Notes: a model not told the origin generated them from the sequence alone. A stretch of DNA of 64,000 nucleotides from Poecilobothrus nobilitatus (GCA_947095535.1 OX352774.1:211222965-211286964), one strand, 5' to 3'; counted from the first letter of the stretch, positions 33,841-48,204 are shown. Translations and numbers: made by a program.

Positions 33841-35640
33841 AGTATTAATACATTAATTTTACTATACACAAAGTCTTTTCAAAAAAGACATTTGTTTTTA
33901 ATTTTTTTATAAATGAATAATTGCATAAATTAATAATTAGAAATTTATTAAGTGAGAAATTTGCTAATTGCTTTTTTGCATTGTAAGTGTTTTGATGAGT
34001 GAACTTAGGAGAAATAGATTTTTGTCATCTGAGTTTTGTCATGTGTTACACCATCTGTAAACCGTCATAGATACTTCATATATGTATGTAATATTTAAAG
34101 TTCTGGCATATAAAGAGTGATAGTTGGGTTTTATTTTCAAAATTCAAAATTGCCTAAAGAAATATTAAAACAAGCTTTTAAACTGTGGTAAGGTTTAAGA
34201 GATTATTGTCAAATCAGTGGTTTAAAAAATGAATGATTTACAAAGAAAACTCATGAAAATCAAATTATTTTGGGCTAGTAAGTATAATATTATCAGTTTA
34301 CTGTATTATAAATCTGGTGTACGATCTTTCAGCTTGTGTAAGTTCAATATTTATCAGAGTATTGCTTTTACTTAATTATTCTTGGTACTAGAGTATAGAA
34401 TAAACGAATTTATTCTTTGTAACCTTTTTTTCACGAAATGTACTATATGTTAGTAGTTTTAAATAAATTTTCTTCTCTATTATTAATTTCTTTTTCAAAA
34501 TCTTCTTTTTTTTTTTTTTGAAAATCAGTATTAGCAATGTTTCATCACTATGATTCTTATTCTAATATATTAAATATAAATTTTTGATAAATATCTTGAA
34601 TAAAAATACAAGTAAATAAGTAAATAAAAATACTTTTTCATAAATATATTTTTTATTTTTCGTGAAAAATAATGCTTAACCATTTAGTTTACATTAATAA
34701 TAACTAACAAAAAAAAAAAAAATAAAACAAAATAAAAATATGAAAACTTGAAGATATTAAAATTAATAATAGCTTCTATTATAGTGTAATTCACAACTAT
34801 TATTAGAGAGTTCTTTATTTAAGTACCTACACTATATTTGGTAGCTTGCTTATATCATTTTGTCCAGAAAGAAGTTGAAGTATTATTTTTAAATATTATT
34901 ATTGTTCAAATAGAAGTGGTATATTGTGGTAAAGTTTATGCCATATTTTGTTTTATTATGTATATATATATATATGTAAATGTATATATAGTTATATATA
35001 TATATATATGAGTTTTATTTATTCACTCTTAAGTACAACTATGATGATGTTATTTTCATATGGTTGTTCTTATTTTTATTTCGAATAAAAATTCTCTAGT
35101 TTTCATTCAGTTCTATATTTATTTAATAATGTATGAATATATCTATAATTTATAGAATTTTTTTTTCATCTTTACTTTTACTTGTTTAAAAAATATCTCA
35201 TCTAATGGTCTGTTATTTATTGTGTAAAAAAAAAATTGTTTTTGTTTTTTTCTTTTTTGTTTTCTATATTAAAAAACCACAACAATTTATTTTGAAATGG
35301 ATGGTTACTTTCTAACAAAAGTCATCGTTTTTAATGTTATTCATATTTTTTTGCCCTTTTTTTGGTAAATATTTTAGAGAGATTTAAAGATTAATAAGAA
35401 AATATAAATCATAAATAATTGAAAAAAGTTATTGGTATGTTGTATAAAAAAATGCATTATATTATATTAAAATAATATCAATATATTTACAAGATAGATA
35501 GATATTGTCTGAAAGGTATTACAATTATTAAAAATTTATCTTTAAATGTTTAAAAAAAAAAACATTTATGTTGTTAATCTTTTTATTTTGTTTATAAATT
35601 AAAAAAAACTTCTTAAAATATTCAAGACTTAATAATCTCC
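33841..35640. other. A+T-rich non-coding DNA with (TA)n tracts
   Basis: No gene recognised. TATATA microsatellites lie at about 34959-35010. Confidence 0.5.
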
Positions 35641-35689
35641 TAAAAATATGCAATTTTACTGTGTAATAATGAAATTGGAACATTTGTTT

Positions 35690-35775
35690 ATCAGGCCCAA
35701 AATGACCTCGTCCTGTAGCCGAGTACTTTAGTGATATTACTACATTTTATTGTATACTATTAGATTCAAATAAAT
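35690..35775 (+). mobile_element. Fragment of LINE/SINE A-type 3' end
   Basis: AAAATGACCTCGTCCTGTAG and CCGAGTACTTTAGTGATATT match the conserved AATGACC...TAGCCGA block of SINE A and the LINE relic. TATTAC and a partial (CAAATAAA) tail follow. The body is absent. Confidence 0.5.
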
Positions 35776-37338
35776 TATTTTATTATCCTATTATAAACCG
35801 TTATTAAACCCAATTATTTTTCTGTCAAGTATATAAAGTTCAACTTCTATTTATTTAGATTATAACAAAAATAAAGAAATGTTTTATATCCCTTGATAGG
35901 TGTTTGTATTGTTTGTTTTTTTTTTTCTTTGTTAATTTTTCTTGTATTTGTAATTGGGTATCATTCCCGACATAATATAAATGGTAATGCTATTTATATG
36001 AACCTCAACAACAGTTTTTAATAGGAATAAAAAGCAACAAAAAAAAATATAAAAACATTTTTTACCTCAATATCCAAAGAATCCGATAAATATAATACAG
36101 TATATGAACTTAAAAAAAAAAACATGTTTGTTGATTTGCAAGGAATTCATAAAAATTACAAGTATCTAACAAGGTGCTGAAATTGTTTAATGTAATATTT
36201 GTTGTTTATCATGCTTGGTGTTCCAGTGACTACAATCTAATATTAACAGCTCTTTTTCACTGTCATTGTTCCTGAAAAGTGATTCTCTTTCTACAAAAAA
36301 AAAAAAATAAATAAAAAAATGAATGCAAAAAAGGACATATCAATGAAGCATACCATTTTTTTTATATATATTTGTATATCTTCTACCTTTTTTTCTAGTA
36401 CCATAAAATCTCAGTAACAAGGAAAAAAAAAATAATATTAAGTAATTTTTAACCCTTAGTCCCCACACAACAACGAAAAAAGATTTTTCTTTTTATTTAT
36501 AATATAACAACAACACAATAACAAAAATAACTTTCTATTAGATAGGGAATACTTGAAATGTAGTATTCATATATTTTATATATTGCTATAGAAAAAAATG
36601 AAAGGACAATGAAGTTGTCTTTCATTTCTTGATATCTAGATAACATCGTTAATTTTTCACCGTCCATTTATTTCTGTTCATTTTGATTGTATGTTATATA
36701 CTGGCATAGCATTATACATTTGATTTAAATCATTCAATAAAATAGGAAAAAAAAAGGATTGAAAAAGGATGACTTCACTAATATAAGATCACGACATTAA
36801 CTTAGGTATTACACACATATATATATATATATATACCTTAGTAAATTTTAATAAAGTGATAATATTTTTCATTCACTATCACAAATCGATTTATAAATTG
36901 ATGGTAATAATTTATAAATATATACGTATATAAGATGTTTCATTTTATTATTTTTGTCTTTTTACAAGGACACCTTTGATATATCCTTGTTGCATTCTCA
37001 ATTTTATGTGTATGAAAAAGAAATGTTTTACACATTACCATCTTGTTATACGAGTATTAGTTTACCTGCAGGATATCCGTTTTTATTATAGATTAGATGA
37101 TTGTGCATGAAAATATATTAGTAAGAATGAATAGTTTGTTGAAATTTAGATATTTAATCTTAAAGGTTTGATAAATAATAGTTTGAGGGGAAATATAAGA
37201 TTTGACAAGGATTTGTTTACATTTGTTATATTAAAGTATTGAAAATCACTTGAGAATTTGAATTTTAAATGATTCGCGCAATTTGAGTTTTATTGAAGAA
37301 AATGTATAATTAATTATTGTTAAATAAGTGCAACTGAT
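35776..37338. other. A+T-rich non-coding DNA
   Basis: No gene. An (AT)n microsatellite is at about 36816-36833 and scattered homopolymers occur. Confidence 0.5.
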
Positions 37339-37340
37339 TT

Positions 37341-38520
37341 TTATACTAGTACGATAGGATCGGGTATATTAAAATTACTCCTCCGTTTGTAACACCTCAA
37401 AATAAGCGAGCTAGATATACCTTCAAAGGTATGGATCGGATCAGAAAAAAATTCTAAGATATACAATAAATATATATTTGTGGCATACGGTGTCTTAATT
37501 TACCGTTATGCGAAACTCAAATTTTGCAAAATCCTTTAACCCTTCTATCTTCTAAACGGTTAAAGTTGGAACCTTGAAATTTTGACAGAAGTTAGATCTT
37601 TGAAAATAAGTATGAGTCATTTCAGAAATTTTTTTTGTATCACTCCCCGTTTAGGGGCTGTAAGAGGTCAAAAACTGAAAATTTCCTATTTTTAAACACC
37701 TGTAACTTGAACACGTGTTAACATGTTTTTGAAGTAATACACAAAAATTAAAGCTTCAATTTTATATTCAACATTATACTCTTATTTTTGTTAACAGCTT
37801 TTTTAATAATATAGGGTTACTTTATAATTGACGAAAGTGTTACTTGATTTTTTCAAATTTTCTAACAAATTTCTTCAACAAATTTTTTGCATTTTGTTTT
37901 ACTCGATAATTTGAAATTGTTGAGGATACAATGTGTAGTACAAAAAAATGTAAATAAATAAACAACATAACGGTTGCTTGAAGAATTTTTATTTATATGA
38001 TATTGATATATATACATACTTATATAATATCATGTTTATTTACATATCGTATATGTCACTAGTGAATGAATGATAAGAGTATAGATGTATATTATATAGC
38101 GCCGCATTTACATACATATATGCATTTTATTGTACTTATAAGAAATTATTCTGTCAATGGAATATTTAAATATAATATAATATAATATTTAAAATTATAT
38201 TTACTATATTGTACTAAGTAAATTTAATATATGTACATTTACCGCTTAGTATTAAATGGTACTATAGAATATTTGAAAAAGTTTTGGATTGATAATCGTT
38301 ATGTGGAAGGTTAAAATCTGCTTTGAAGAATGTATAAACATATAGTTTGAATATATATACAACCCATAGTTCTAGAAATTATAAAATTCACCCAAATTAT
38401 TTTAAAATATTAAAATATTAAAAAAAAAATATTGTAAGCAGAGTGACAGGCTGTGAACATACTAACGGTTCGTACGGGTATCTAAAATTTGACAAAGGCA
38501 ACTGTATTCTTCCTCGTTTT
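37341..38520 (+). mobile_element. Family K element 2, inverted orientation, internal deletion
   Basis: The sense strand is plus. The 5' end is altered (TATACTAGTACGATAGGATC). CGTTTGTAACACCTCAAAAT and GATCGGATCAGAAAAAAATT are kept. The element then jumps from ATTCTAAGA (about 37452-37460) straight to TATACAATAAATATATATTT, skipping about 400 bp that include the GTCC tract. The rest matches K1 and K3 to the subterminal TCGTACGGGTAT (38470-38481) and the 3' hairpin, in which one pair is lost (ATTTG/CAACT). It ends CTTCCTCGTTTT. Confidence 0.83.
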
Positions 38521-41500
38521 TTTTATTATGTAGCAAAATAATTTAAATTTTTTTGAGTTAACTTATTATCATTATTTTTCATTGTGTAGATGTTAACTAA
38601 AAAACCCTCAAGGAAATGTACTTTATTCAATTTTATTACAAATTCTGATTAATGCTATAATTTATTTTACAGATCATCCAGGTATTTTGAGATCTGTTAT
38701 ACTCGTACACATATTGTTGAAGAGCATTGTTTTCTAAAAGTTTAGACTAATAAATTGAATAGTTAAGATTAACAAAATGAAAAGTGAAAAAATGTGATCA
38801 TTACAAATCATCCATGAAAAATATCTTTTATGAAGTTATTAAATTAACGGAATCGGCAAAATATAAATTAAACGTAAGAAAAGATTAGAAAATCAAAACA
38901 TTTAAAATAAAACTTTGCTCCATAAAAATTAATACTTTAGCCTATCTGAACATTGGTTTTTGGCGTGTCGGGATGGCCAGTGATGTCATGGATTTGAAAA
39001 TTAAATTCAACCCAAAATGATTATTTTTGTATATTAGTTAATGATATGATAAACTTTAGAATTCATATATACAAAAAATATGTTAAGAAAGAATTCATTG
39101 GATTTTGGTAAAACGTAAATCACATAACATTAAATTATTCGTTATTTAAATAATATCATAGACACATATGAATAAATTAAAATGTTAAGGGTTCAGTGAA
39201 AAACAGGGATTCAATATGAGATAGTGAAGGGTAAATAAATGAAATGAGTAAGTGGACAATAATCTGTATACCCTTGATGAAACTCATTGATTATGACAAA
39301 AACAAAACAAAAAATTAAAAAATTTAAGTAGGTATCTAATAGATTTAATGTAGGGGTTTAAAAAGAAATTTATAATTTTAAATTTAAATGAAAATAATAA
39401 TTGAATTTTAAATTTTAAATAATTAACATAAAAAATAGATATTAATCTCTATATAAATCAATTACAGTAACATTCTTTTTTTTAATTATTTGGTAGTAAC
39501 TTATCGATTTTAATTAAATTACATTTATCTAAAAATATCCTGCGGGCTTAAAATATTTAAAATAATTTTATGATTATTTTATTTGTGCTAAAATTATAGA
39601 TTTAATTCCTCTATCATTAATTTTATTGTATACTATTTATTTTGTATTTCTGTGAGTCTTAAGTAGTACATGTACAATAGATCAATAGAAATTTTAGTAA
39701 TTTTAGATTTTTAAAAAGTAGTCATATTAGTTAATTATCTTATGGTAGAGTAGAATATAAATTTAAGCTTTAAGAAATTTCTAAACCTAAATTGAAGCAT
39801 TTCCAAGAAAATTTAAGCCAAATGAAAGTAGAAATTAAATTTAAATATTGAAGGATATTAAAATTGATTAAAGCTGTTGTGCAAGGATATTTTGATGAGT
39901 TATTTGGCAGTAATGTTAAAGCAATATATAAGATTAATTATGGGTAAGTAAGAAGAACTAGTAGGTAGTATTTGTAAAAAGTACTAACGTAATTGATCTC
40001 TTTTTTTTGTTTTCGTGTTAATATTATTTTCATAATTTCTGCTCTAGAAGCTAAGGTTGGTATTGACTTTTTTTTTATCTTTTAAAGTTATGAAAACTCT
40101 AATGTTAGTGGTACGGTTTTCTAGAATTCCATTTAGGTACTAAACTAAATATGTAGTGTATACAAAGATAATGATTTTTCATAAATGTAGAAAGGGGAAG
40201 TAGGAAAAATTTAGAAATAAGGGGAAAACGTGGAAAAAATAAATGTATATTTTAATGGTTAAAGAGAAATGTTTAATTTTTTTGAAGTTTTTCATTAATT
40301 AAGTGGGAAAAATTACAAAATAATGGTATGGATGTGTATACCTATTAGTTATTTAAATGATTCTTAATTTGTATTTGGGTATGTGTGTAATAAACTTTAA
40401 AATATTTGAATCTACTAACTCTAAAACTATTATTTATATACATATATATATATATGTATAAATATTCCATCAATTCTTTTGTTTCCGGAACACAATAAAG
40501 AAAATTTCTTTTTATTTTATTTTTCTATTTTTTTTTTATTTAATTTTTTTTTAATTTTATTAATGGTTGAAAATTTTATTGCTTTTTATTAAGAAAACCA
40601 AAAAAATAAAAAAAAAAATATGACAAGTTCATGTAAAACGCAATATTATAAGAATAATGTTAAAAATATTCTTTTTTTTTTGTTTTATGATCCTTAATAT
40701 TAAGGATATAAAATTAATTAACGAAATAGGACTTATTCATTATTATTATTGTTATTATGTTGATGATGATGAGGATTAAAAGAAAAGAAAATAAAATAAA
40801 AAGAAAACAAAAAACAGCTATAGAATAAAGAAAATTATAAAAAAAGGATTATTATAATATAACAGTATTATTTTTCTATTGTATTTTTATTAAAAGGTAT
40901 TTTACTGAAGAAAATAATATGGCTAACAAAAACTGGATATTGTTTGCTTTTAAGCTTTTATAAAAGCATATGCAAAATAAGTCATAGTATGTGGTTTTGT
41001 TTTTTTTTTTTTGTTGAAGGACTATAAAATGTATAATCTAGGATATTAATAGTGTATTATTAATTTTTTACTATATGAGTGTTAATTTTTTTTTTTGTTT
41101 AGAATAATATACTTACTCAAAATAATGTAAAATTACTGCTAATCATTCTTTGTTTTTAAATTAAAAAAAAAAAAAAAAAAGATCTTAGTAAAAAATGGTT
41201 TTTAATTAGTCATAATAAACCAATTAAATACTTCTTTATTTGGTTTATTTTTTCATAAAAATTCTACGTAGATCATTCTTTAATAAATGTCCTGGAACTT
41301 TTTCCTAAAACACCCCTTTTCTTGTATTGTATTAGAAAAGCCTTTTTTTTTGTATTGTAACAATGAGGATACCATTAAATGGATAAATGATAAAAATAAA
41401 TGTACGAATTAAAATTTTTAAACGACGTTTTTAATATTGAAATAGTATAAGTTTGACTTGATTATACAAAAATGATTTTAATTAGAGTGGGATAGTGTAT

Positions 41501-44500
41501 TTTTTACTGTTCAATTTCAAACTATTGTATATGTAAAGTGACCGATACAAAATATGGTTTAGGAAATGTATTCCTTGTTTAAAAACTAATTTTTTTTTGG
41601 AAACTTATGCTTGATTCAGCTTACACGATGTGTTAAAAAGTTAATTATTAAAATTAAATCCCGACCCCTTAGATATATTAAAACTCCAGTGAAATTGCAA
41701 AGTAACTTGGGCAAAGTAATATGCTCTTTTATTATACTCGAAGACGAAGAATGAAGAAAACGATAGAGTTTTGACAGCTTAAAGTGTATCTTATATGTAA
41801 ATCAAGAAATATAGAATGATGTTACTAAATGCCATAAGTAGAAAATGGTTTGAAAAATTAAACGTAAAGGAAAAACCTTCAGATATAACCTTCAGTACTG
41901 CAGCATAAGAAAAACCTTTTTAGTATGATGCTTCTTCATAATTTATTAGGGTAATATTATTCCTTTCATTTTCAACTACGATACCATTAAAAGTAATAAG
42001 ATAATATTTTTGAAAATTTGGTGAACTATAACTAACCCGATCAATTTGTAGGTTTTATTAATATATTGTGGCTTTAAAATTATATTTTCAATAATTATTA
42101 ATTATTACTTTCTGTATGTAAATGGTGGTATCTTATTGTGAGGGATAACTGATTCTAAGTATTTTAAATATCATTAAAATATCATATGAAACTATTTTTA
42201 TAACATTTATTAAAAACATTGTCTTTCTTTCCCAAAACAATGTCTACTTCTTTATAAGATACAGTACATAAATACAAGGTGAAAAAAAAACAATAAAACA
42301 ATTGGGTATGGGGTCAGGATTAGCAAAAATTCGATTGGAATTTTCATTGGAAGGCAGAAGTAAAAACACAACAATAACAATATGAATAGTTTTTTTCTTT
42401 CTGTTTTTAGTTTAATATATCTTTTATTTTTGTATAAGCTTTGATATTCGTTAACTATAGGATAATTTTAAAATACTATGAAAAATATCTATAAATAATT
42501 TTAGATAGATTAGAAAGAGAAAGGAATATACCACCATCTACAACGGAAAAATAAAATTTTGTATAAAAAAAAATATAATAATTTTCAACTTAATGTAAAT
42601 GTGTACGTACCTATATGGTATATATATTGTTTAAGATAAGGAAATGTATTTTCTATTATGGTGTATATGAAACATGTAGTTTTTTTATTTCATTTTTTTT
42701 TTTTCGTTTTTTGTATGTTGAGGCTAAAGTTGACAATGATTAATGAGGTCAAATGACGTGTCATCTTTATATTACAAAGAAATCATTTTAACTTTAACAG
42801 CTTCATATTAAGTATATACTATAAGATATTTATTGTTGATGTTGTCGTCGTTGTTGATATTGTGAATTAATAAAGGACTTATTCATAATAATAATAATAA
42901 TAAAGATAAAAAAAAACAACATGTTTGAAGCATGAGTATGTATATACTTATGTATATGTATAATAAAAATATAATATTTATGTTATTATTACGGATAACA
43001 AGTTATATCTTATGATAAATTATTATTTTATTAGAATAGAAAAAAAAAAAAAAAACAAATTTAAATGTGGAGTTGGGGGAGAAGAATTTTTCATAAGAAT
43101 TTTCACGATTAAATTTAGATTTATTTTTTTTCTATAAGGTGGTGTTTATTTTTTGTTTTTGTTTTTTTTTTTGTTGAGGTTTAGTTGAAATTTTTCGGAT
43201 GCAATTTAGTATAAGAGGTGAAATTAAAAATAAATTATAAATTTAGAGGTTGTTATTATATTCAACATTCCTACAGGATAATGTTACAAAAAAAACAAAA
43301 AAAAAAAAGATGCGTGGTATTAAAAAATGAATGGTGGAAAATATTAAAAGTCGAATAGAGTAAAAACATTTTTTTTTATCATGTAATTTATTATAATAAT
43401 TTTTGAAAATTCTAAAGAAATGTTGCAAAAAAATTTTTGAAAAATTTTCTTTTGTTTGATGTATAATTAATTATTTATGTTCTTTTTTTTTTGCTAAATC
43501 TAAAATCTATAAATTAAAAATTGATAATATTCATTTATAAAAAAAAAAAAATGTTTTATTTTTCTAAAGATTAGAGCAAAAAAATAAAAGTTTATGTCAT
43601 TAAATTTTAAAAAAATAAATAAATAATTTTTTTGATCATTCTAATTTAATGAAACGTATAGAATTTAATGCTAAATAAATTAGAACTAACTTTATATACC
43701 TATAAGAAATAAATTATAAATTTCAATTTTTTAAGAGTTTCTATAACTTTAAAAAAAGAGTTGAGTAAAATATGTTGTTATAATATTGGTTATTTCCTTT
43801 TGGCAATATCTTACATGTAAGGAAACCCATCATGGAACATCATCTCTTTATAATAAGGTAACATTATCTTGCATCTTTAGGCATAATGTTTTAAAAGAAA
43901 ATTATATTGAAGTCAATATGAATTTCATAATCGTTTTGTTTTGAAGTGTTTCCTTTTTAAACGTCAACGACTGCAAAAATAAATCCTGGAATGAGAACGC
44001 TGTGAATTATCTATTATGTTTGTTTAGAAAAGATATATATATAGTCTAAGATATTACAATTATTTAGTCTAAGATACTATTATAATATATTTAGTCTAAG
44101 TTACCATTTTAGAAACTAAATTTGCCACAAAAACTATATGACCAAATGGTTAGAAACGGGGCTCCGCCTTATGCTGCTGAATAATTTCTTTTGGCTGCTG
44201 CCTTGTCAAACTATTTCAAAGTAACACTCGAAGTAAGAACGAAGTAAGACAGTCAGAGAAAAATTTATTAAGATAATTAATATTAATATAATATTAAAAT
44301 AATAATAACAGCTAAAGATCTTCTTGCATCGGAAATTTTTTTGTTTCACATAGTACCTCAAAAATTGATTTATTACCTACTATAATTCTTAGCTTAAAAT
44401 AAACTTCACATTTAAATGATGAACTTTTTCTTTGTTAAATTTAAGAAAAAATGAATCATTTCTTCATGATTTATTAACAAAAAATGAAAACCCACGATAA

Positions 44501-44744
44501 ATAGTAAAATGGTAGTCAGTGTTTAAATTTAATTTAATTTAAAATTTAATTTTATAAATTAATTTATAGTATTAATTTTATTTATTTATAGTTGATATTT
44601 ACATAAGATAAAGCAATATTACTAAACTATCGACTGCTATGGTCATTTCAAGTTGAATACCATTATAAATGTATACAGTTATATTATTATATTATGTATT
44701 AACAAATATATGGTGGTAGAGATTTATTAAAAAAATTACTTTTT
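38521..44744. other. A+T-rich non-coding DNA
   Basis: No gene or interspersed repeat recognised. It contains (AT)n near 40440-40457, (AAT)n near 42889-42904 and many A/T runs. A short tandem TTAGTCTAAGATA motif (three to four times) lies at about 44040-44105, followed by a G+C-richer stretch (44155-44215) of unknown origin. Short reverse open frames such as 43243-43428 are low-complexity. Confidence 0.45.
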
Positions 44745-44747
44745 TAG

Positions 44748-44835
44748 TAAAAAAAAAAGTTCCTATCCATGCATGAGTGGAACCGACACTTCTACGGTAA
44801 ATACGGCATGACCTTAACCCCTCGCCCACTGAAAT
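44748..44835 (-). mobile_element. Degenerate tRNA-derived SINE head
   Basis: On the minus strand, CAGTGGGCGAGGGGTTAAGG looks like an A box and GTCGGTTCCACTC looks like a B box, about 40 bases apart. An A-run lies beyond on the distal side. The body cannot be assigned to A, B or C. Confidence 0.42.
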
Positions 44836-44942
44836 TTCCTTTTAAATTTAAAATTTATTTATTTAAAACTAATATTACAAAAATTATTTTGATAGTATTA
44901 GTATAGCCCCCTTTTGATGCACAGAACATTATGAGCTGATTA

Positions 44943-45224
44943 GATTTCAATTTATTTTATTTATTTATATTAACATTGCATACATAAATGTAATGCAATA
45001 TTATTGAACCATCGGTTACCAAGGCCATTATAGGTTTTTATACTATTATTAAATTATATATACTAATATTATTTATTTTGTTTATATTATATACTATATA
45101 TTTACATTATATTTGGTCGTAAGGGGGGTATGTAAAGAAAAACACTTACGACCTGTGCAGGGATCGAACCCACACTCCTTCGGTTAATAAGCCGCGCGCC
45201 TACCCACTAGGCTACCGAAGCCCC
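44943..45224 (-). mobile_element. SINE A copy 2, full length
   Basis: On the minus strand it begins GGGGCTTCGGTAGCCTAGTG, with a good A box and a B box GGGTTCGATCCCT (about 45166-45154). The central hairpin GGTCGTAAG/CTTACGACC follows, then the A+T body. Next is CCTATAATGGCCTTGGTAAC and the hairpin ATTGCAT/ATGCAAT, and it ends in a short (TAAA)n tail near 44943. Its pol III boxes are closer to consensus than those of copy 1, so it may be nearer to the active source. Confidence 0.87.
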
Positions 45225-45225
45225 T

Positions 45226-46460
45226 AGATTTTAAATATTGTTCGCTTAAAGGTAAAAAATAAAATAAATTGCATATTTATAGGATAACATTATTTTTTTG
45301 CTAATGTTTTACAAAATAATATGTAATTATTTATGCTAGAAGGATCTTAAAAAAGTTAATCTTTTTCCATTCTTTTATTTAAGAAATTTTTATTTTACTT
45401 TTTTACATTTAAATCTTTTTACAATTTATTAAAATATATTTAATAAAATGTTAAATTTTTACAAATTAAAAAATAATACAAAAATATTTCAAAATAATAT
45501 TGTGACAAATAAAATTTTTTCTTAGTTGTAAGTATTATATAGAATCTGCAAATAACTTTTTTTTAAAAAAAAATTCTAGTCCTTTTTATATTGAAAAAAA
45601 GGAAGAATATAATATGTATTATATTAATGTGTATTTTTGTGTTTTTTTTTGTATGCATTACATTTTTAAATAAGAGTGTATATGAATTTATTTGTCATTA
45701 CATTGAATTGAAAGAAAAAATTATTCTATCATGAATAATTTATATGTATTAATCTTGAAAACAATGAATTTTATGATAATATTTCTGAATGTGAATAAAA
45801 AAGATAAATGAAAAATGAAAAAAAAGATAAAAGTATTTTGTTTTTCTTTTTAAGTTGAGCTCTTATATTTATGAATGAATTATGGTATAAAATTCATTTG
45901 TACTTGTATATTATAGAATTTTATAAATGTATAAACAATTGTAATAACAATTGCTTATACGAGTATAAAGACTGTTGATTCAAGTGTATGTAGAATGTAA
46001 ATTTAATCAGTATTCATTCATACTAATCGTATAAATGGTGTAAAGTGTATTCTAATACAAACATTTATATTATGCTTATGCATGCATCAAGATACAAATT
46101 TTATATATTTTTATTCTACATAGTAATATTAAAAAATAAAACAAACAAAAAAAAAAAAAAAAATAGACTAATTTTAAAATACTAGATATTGTGAATATGT
46201 ACAGGTTCATTTTAAAGATTACTATTAAATTTTTTAGTTCTACATTGCAATCAATTTTATTTACCATTTTAGTGTAATAAAAATCTTTTAGTTTTCGAAG
46301 CGAAACTTTTGAATAAACCTTATATTCTTTTTTTTTCATTTTACTCTTTTAAGGAACATAATGCATCTACTAAGTCATTTATTATTTATATTTGACTAAG
46401 TTCCAGTTTCTGGAATTATGAGTCTTACTAAGTCGTTGATTATTCGAATGTAGTTAGTGT
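45226..46460. other. A+T-rich non-coding DNA
   Basis: No gene recognised. The reverse open frame 46076-46339 spans a poly(A) run and is not supported. Confidence 0.5.
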
Positions 46461-46469
46461 AGAAAACTA

Positions 46470-46873
46470 TGAAACGGAAATATTTTTATTTCTGCGCCAT
46501 TTCACACATGGAAATTTGTTTGTATTGTGTACAGCACGATTATGGAATAGCTTGCCGTCGGAAGTATTCCCTAAAATTGACAATAATAATGTGTATGATA
46601 TTGATATATTCAAGTAGAACATCAACATCTTTGCTCTAATTAATCCTCCCAACATTTAATAACTTCCTGCATTTGCCAATTACTATTCCTTTATTCATAT
46701 TTTCCCAATCTTCAAACTAAGCAGTACATCGTACCATAGGCTCTAAGCTAATGTTTGATTTAAAATGGAGATGGCGTTTAGTTGGGTAAAATCCAACATT
46801 ACCAAAGAGAATTCGAGCAATGATCTCATTTGTGTCTTTCGAGATTCTCACCTACCCTAGCAAAAAAAAAAAT
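46470..46873 (+). mobile_element. LINE family J copy 2: RT C-terminus, 3' UTR, poly(A)
   Basis: A plus-strand frame reads THGNLFVLCTARLWNSLPSE (about 46504-46563) and then VFPKIDNNNVYDIDIFK, a stop, and NINIFALINPPNI ending at TAA. RLWNSLP is a common motif at the end of CR1/jockey-type ORF2. The 3' UTR has GCAGTACATCGTACCATAGG and GGCGTTTAGTTGGGTAAAAT, matching copy 1, and ends in poly(A) at about 46861-46871. It is a dead, 5'-truncated insertion. No RNase H domain is visible in what remains. Confidence 0.75.
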
Positions 46874-46959
46874 TTATATCTTAAACAAGAATTATTTTAT
46901 TTTTATTTTGAAATAATATGATTAATGGTATGTAAATTTATTTTTATTTAATTATATTA

Positions 46960-46990
46960 TATTAATTATATATATATATATATATATATT
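46960..46990. repeat. (AT)n microsatellite
   Basis: An uninterrupted TATATA run of about 20 bp. Confidence 0.85.
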
Positions 46991-47009
46991 AAAATCTATA
47001 TTATTATTA

Positions 47010-47085
47010 GTTGGGGCTTTTAACCCAACACCTTACAAATGAAAAGTTTGTGTCTTCATCACTAAATCATTAGCTGGATGAATAA
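47010..47085 (-). mobile_element. Degenerate SINE C-like head
   Basis: The minus strand gives TAATGATTTAGTGATGAAGA (A-box-like) and TTGGGTTAAAAGCCCC (B-box-like). It shares TTTCATTTGTAAGG-type spacing with SINE C. No body is recognised. Confidence 0.4.
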
Positions 47086-48204
47086 ACCTTATAATTTATT
47101 AATACATACTTCCTTTCGAGTTAATCAGGTTATATGAAAAGAATTTAGGATATTAAGATATTGGATTAGGATTGTTTACAAAATGATTAGACCTTCTTTT
47201 AGGTAAGTTTTATGTCATGGACATTAAATTTTAAATATGGTCATTAGAGAACAAAAATAATGAAAGTCTCTAAAATAAATATGAATATAGAATCTAGTCG
47301 ATGATAATGATTTTTCTATTTCTATTTAACTGATAATGACTAAAGTATATATAGTAAGCTTTAAACTTACACTATACATACATATATATAAGGAATAAAT
47401 GTTTATTTGTTTTATTTTTTGTTGACTATAAAATGTACTTTTACTTTTTTTTATTTTTTTAGTTGGTTTATTAGATAAGAATGAATGTATGTTAAAATAA
47501 GAAAAATAAGAAAAGAAACATAAAAATAAAAAAAAAAATAATAAAAAAAAGAATGTTGATTATAAAACAAATAAAATAAATATAAAAGAAAAATAAAATT
47601 AACATAAAATAAAATTAGCATAAATATACAAAATGTTATGCATAGTCAGTCAGTTTAGATACTTGTATTTTTGTATTTAAAATATCTATATATGTATAAA
47701 TAATATATGAATATTTAAAGTTAATATGTACTTATGAATGATAATTAAAACAAAAAAAAAAAAATGTGTGTTTTAGAAATTTATAAAAATAAAATAAAAA
47801 TTCAAAACTACCATAATACATAAATTTAAATAAAACGTGGAAAAATAAAAAAATGTAGAAAAAAGGAAAAGAAAATTAAACCTTATAAATATGAAAAAGA
47901 GCGAACATTAGTTTTTTACTATAAATTAAATACGTAAAATATGTAAGTAGGAAAATATTTTATTAACAAACAAAAATATATATGTGTATTATAATATTTA
48001 TTTATAAGGACTACAAATCTTCATTTTAGAAAGAGAAAGTAGAATATAATTCCATTTAGGAACAAATTCTTGGTACTTAAGTTTAGTTAGTTTTATTTCT
48101 TTTTGGTAACGGCATTGAGCTAAGAAATGTAAAATGTATTTCGAGTTTTTAGATTTTCTATTCTCTATACTTAATTTAAAAATGTTTATTTAGAATAATA
48201 TATT
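47086..48204. other. A+T-rich non-coding DNA
   Basis: Nothing recognised. Confidence 0.5.
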
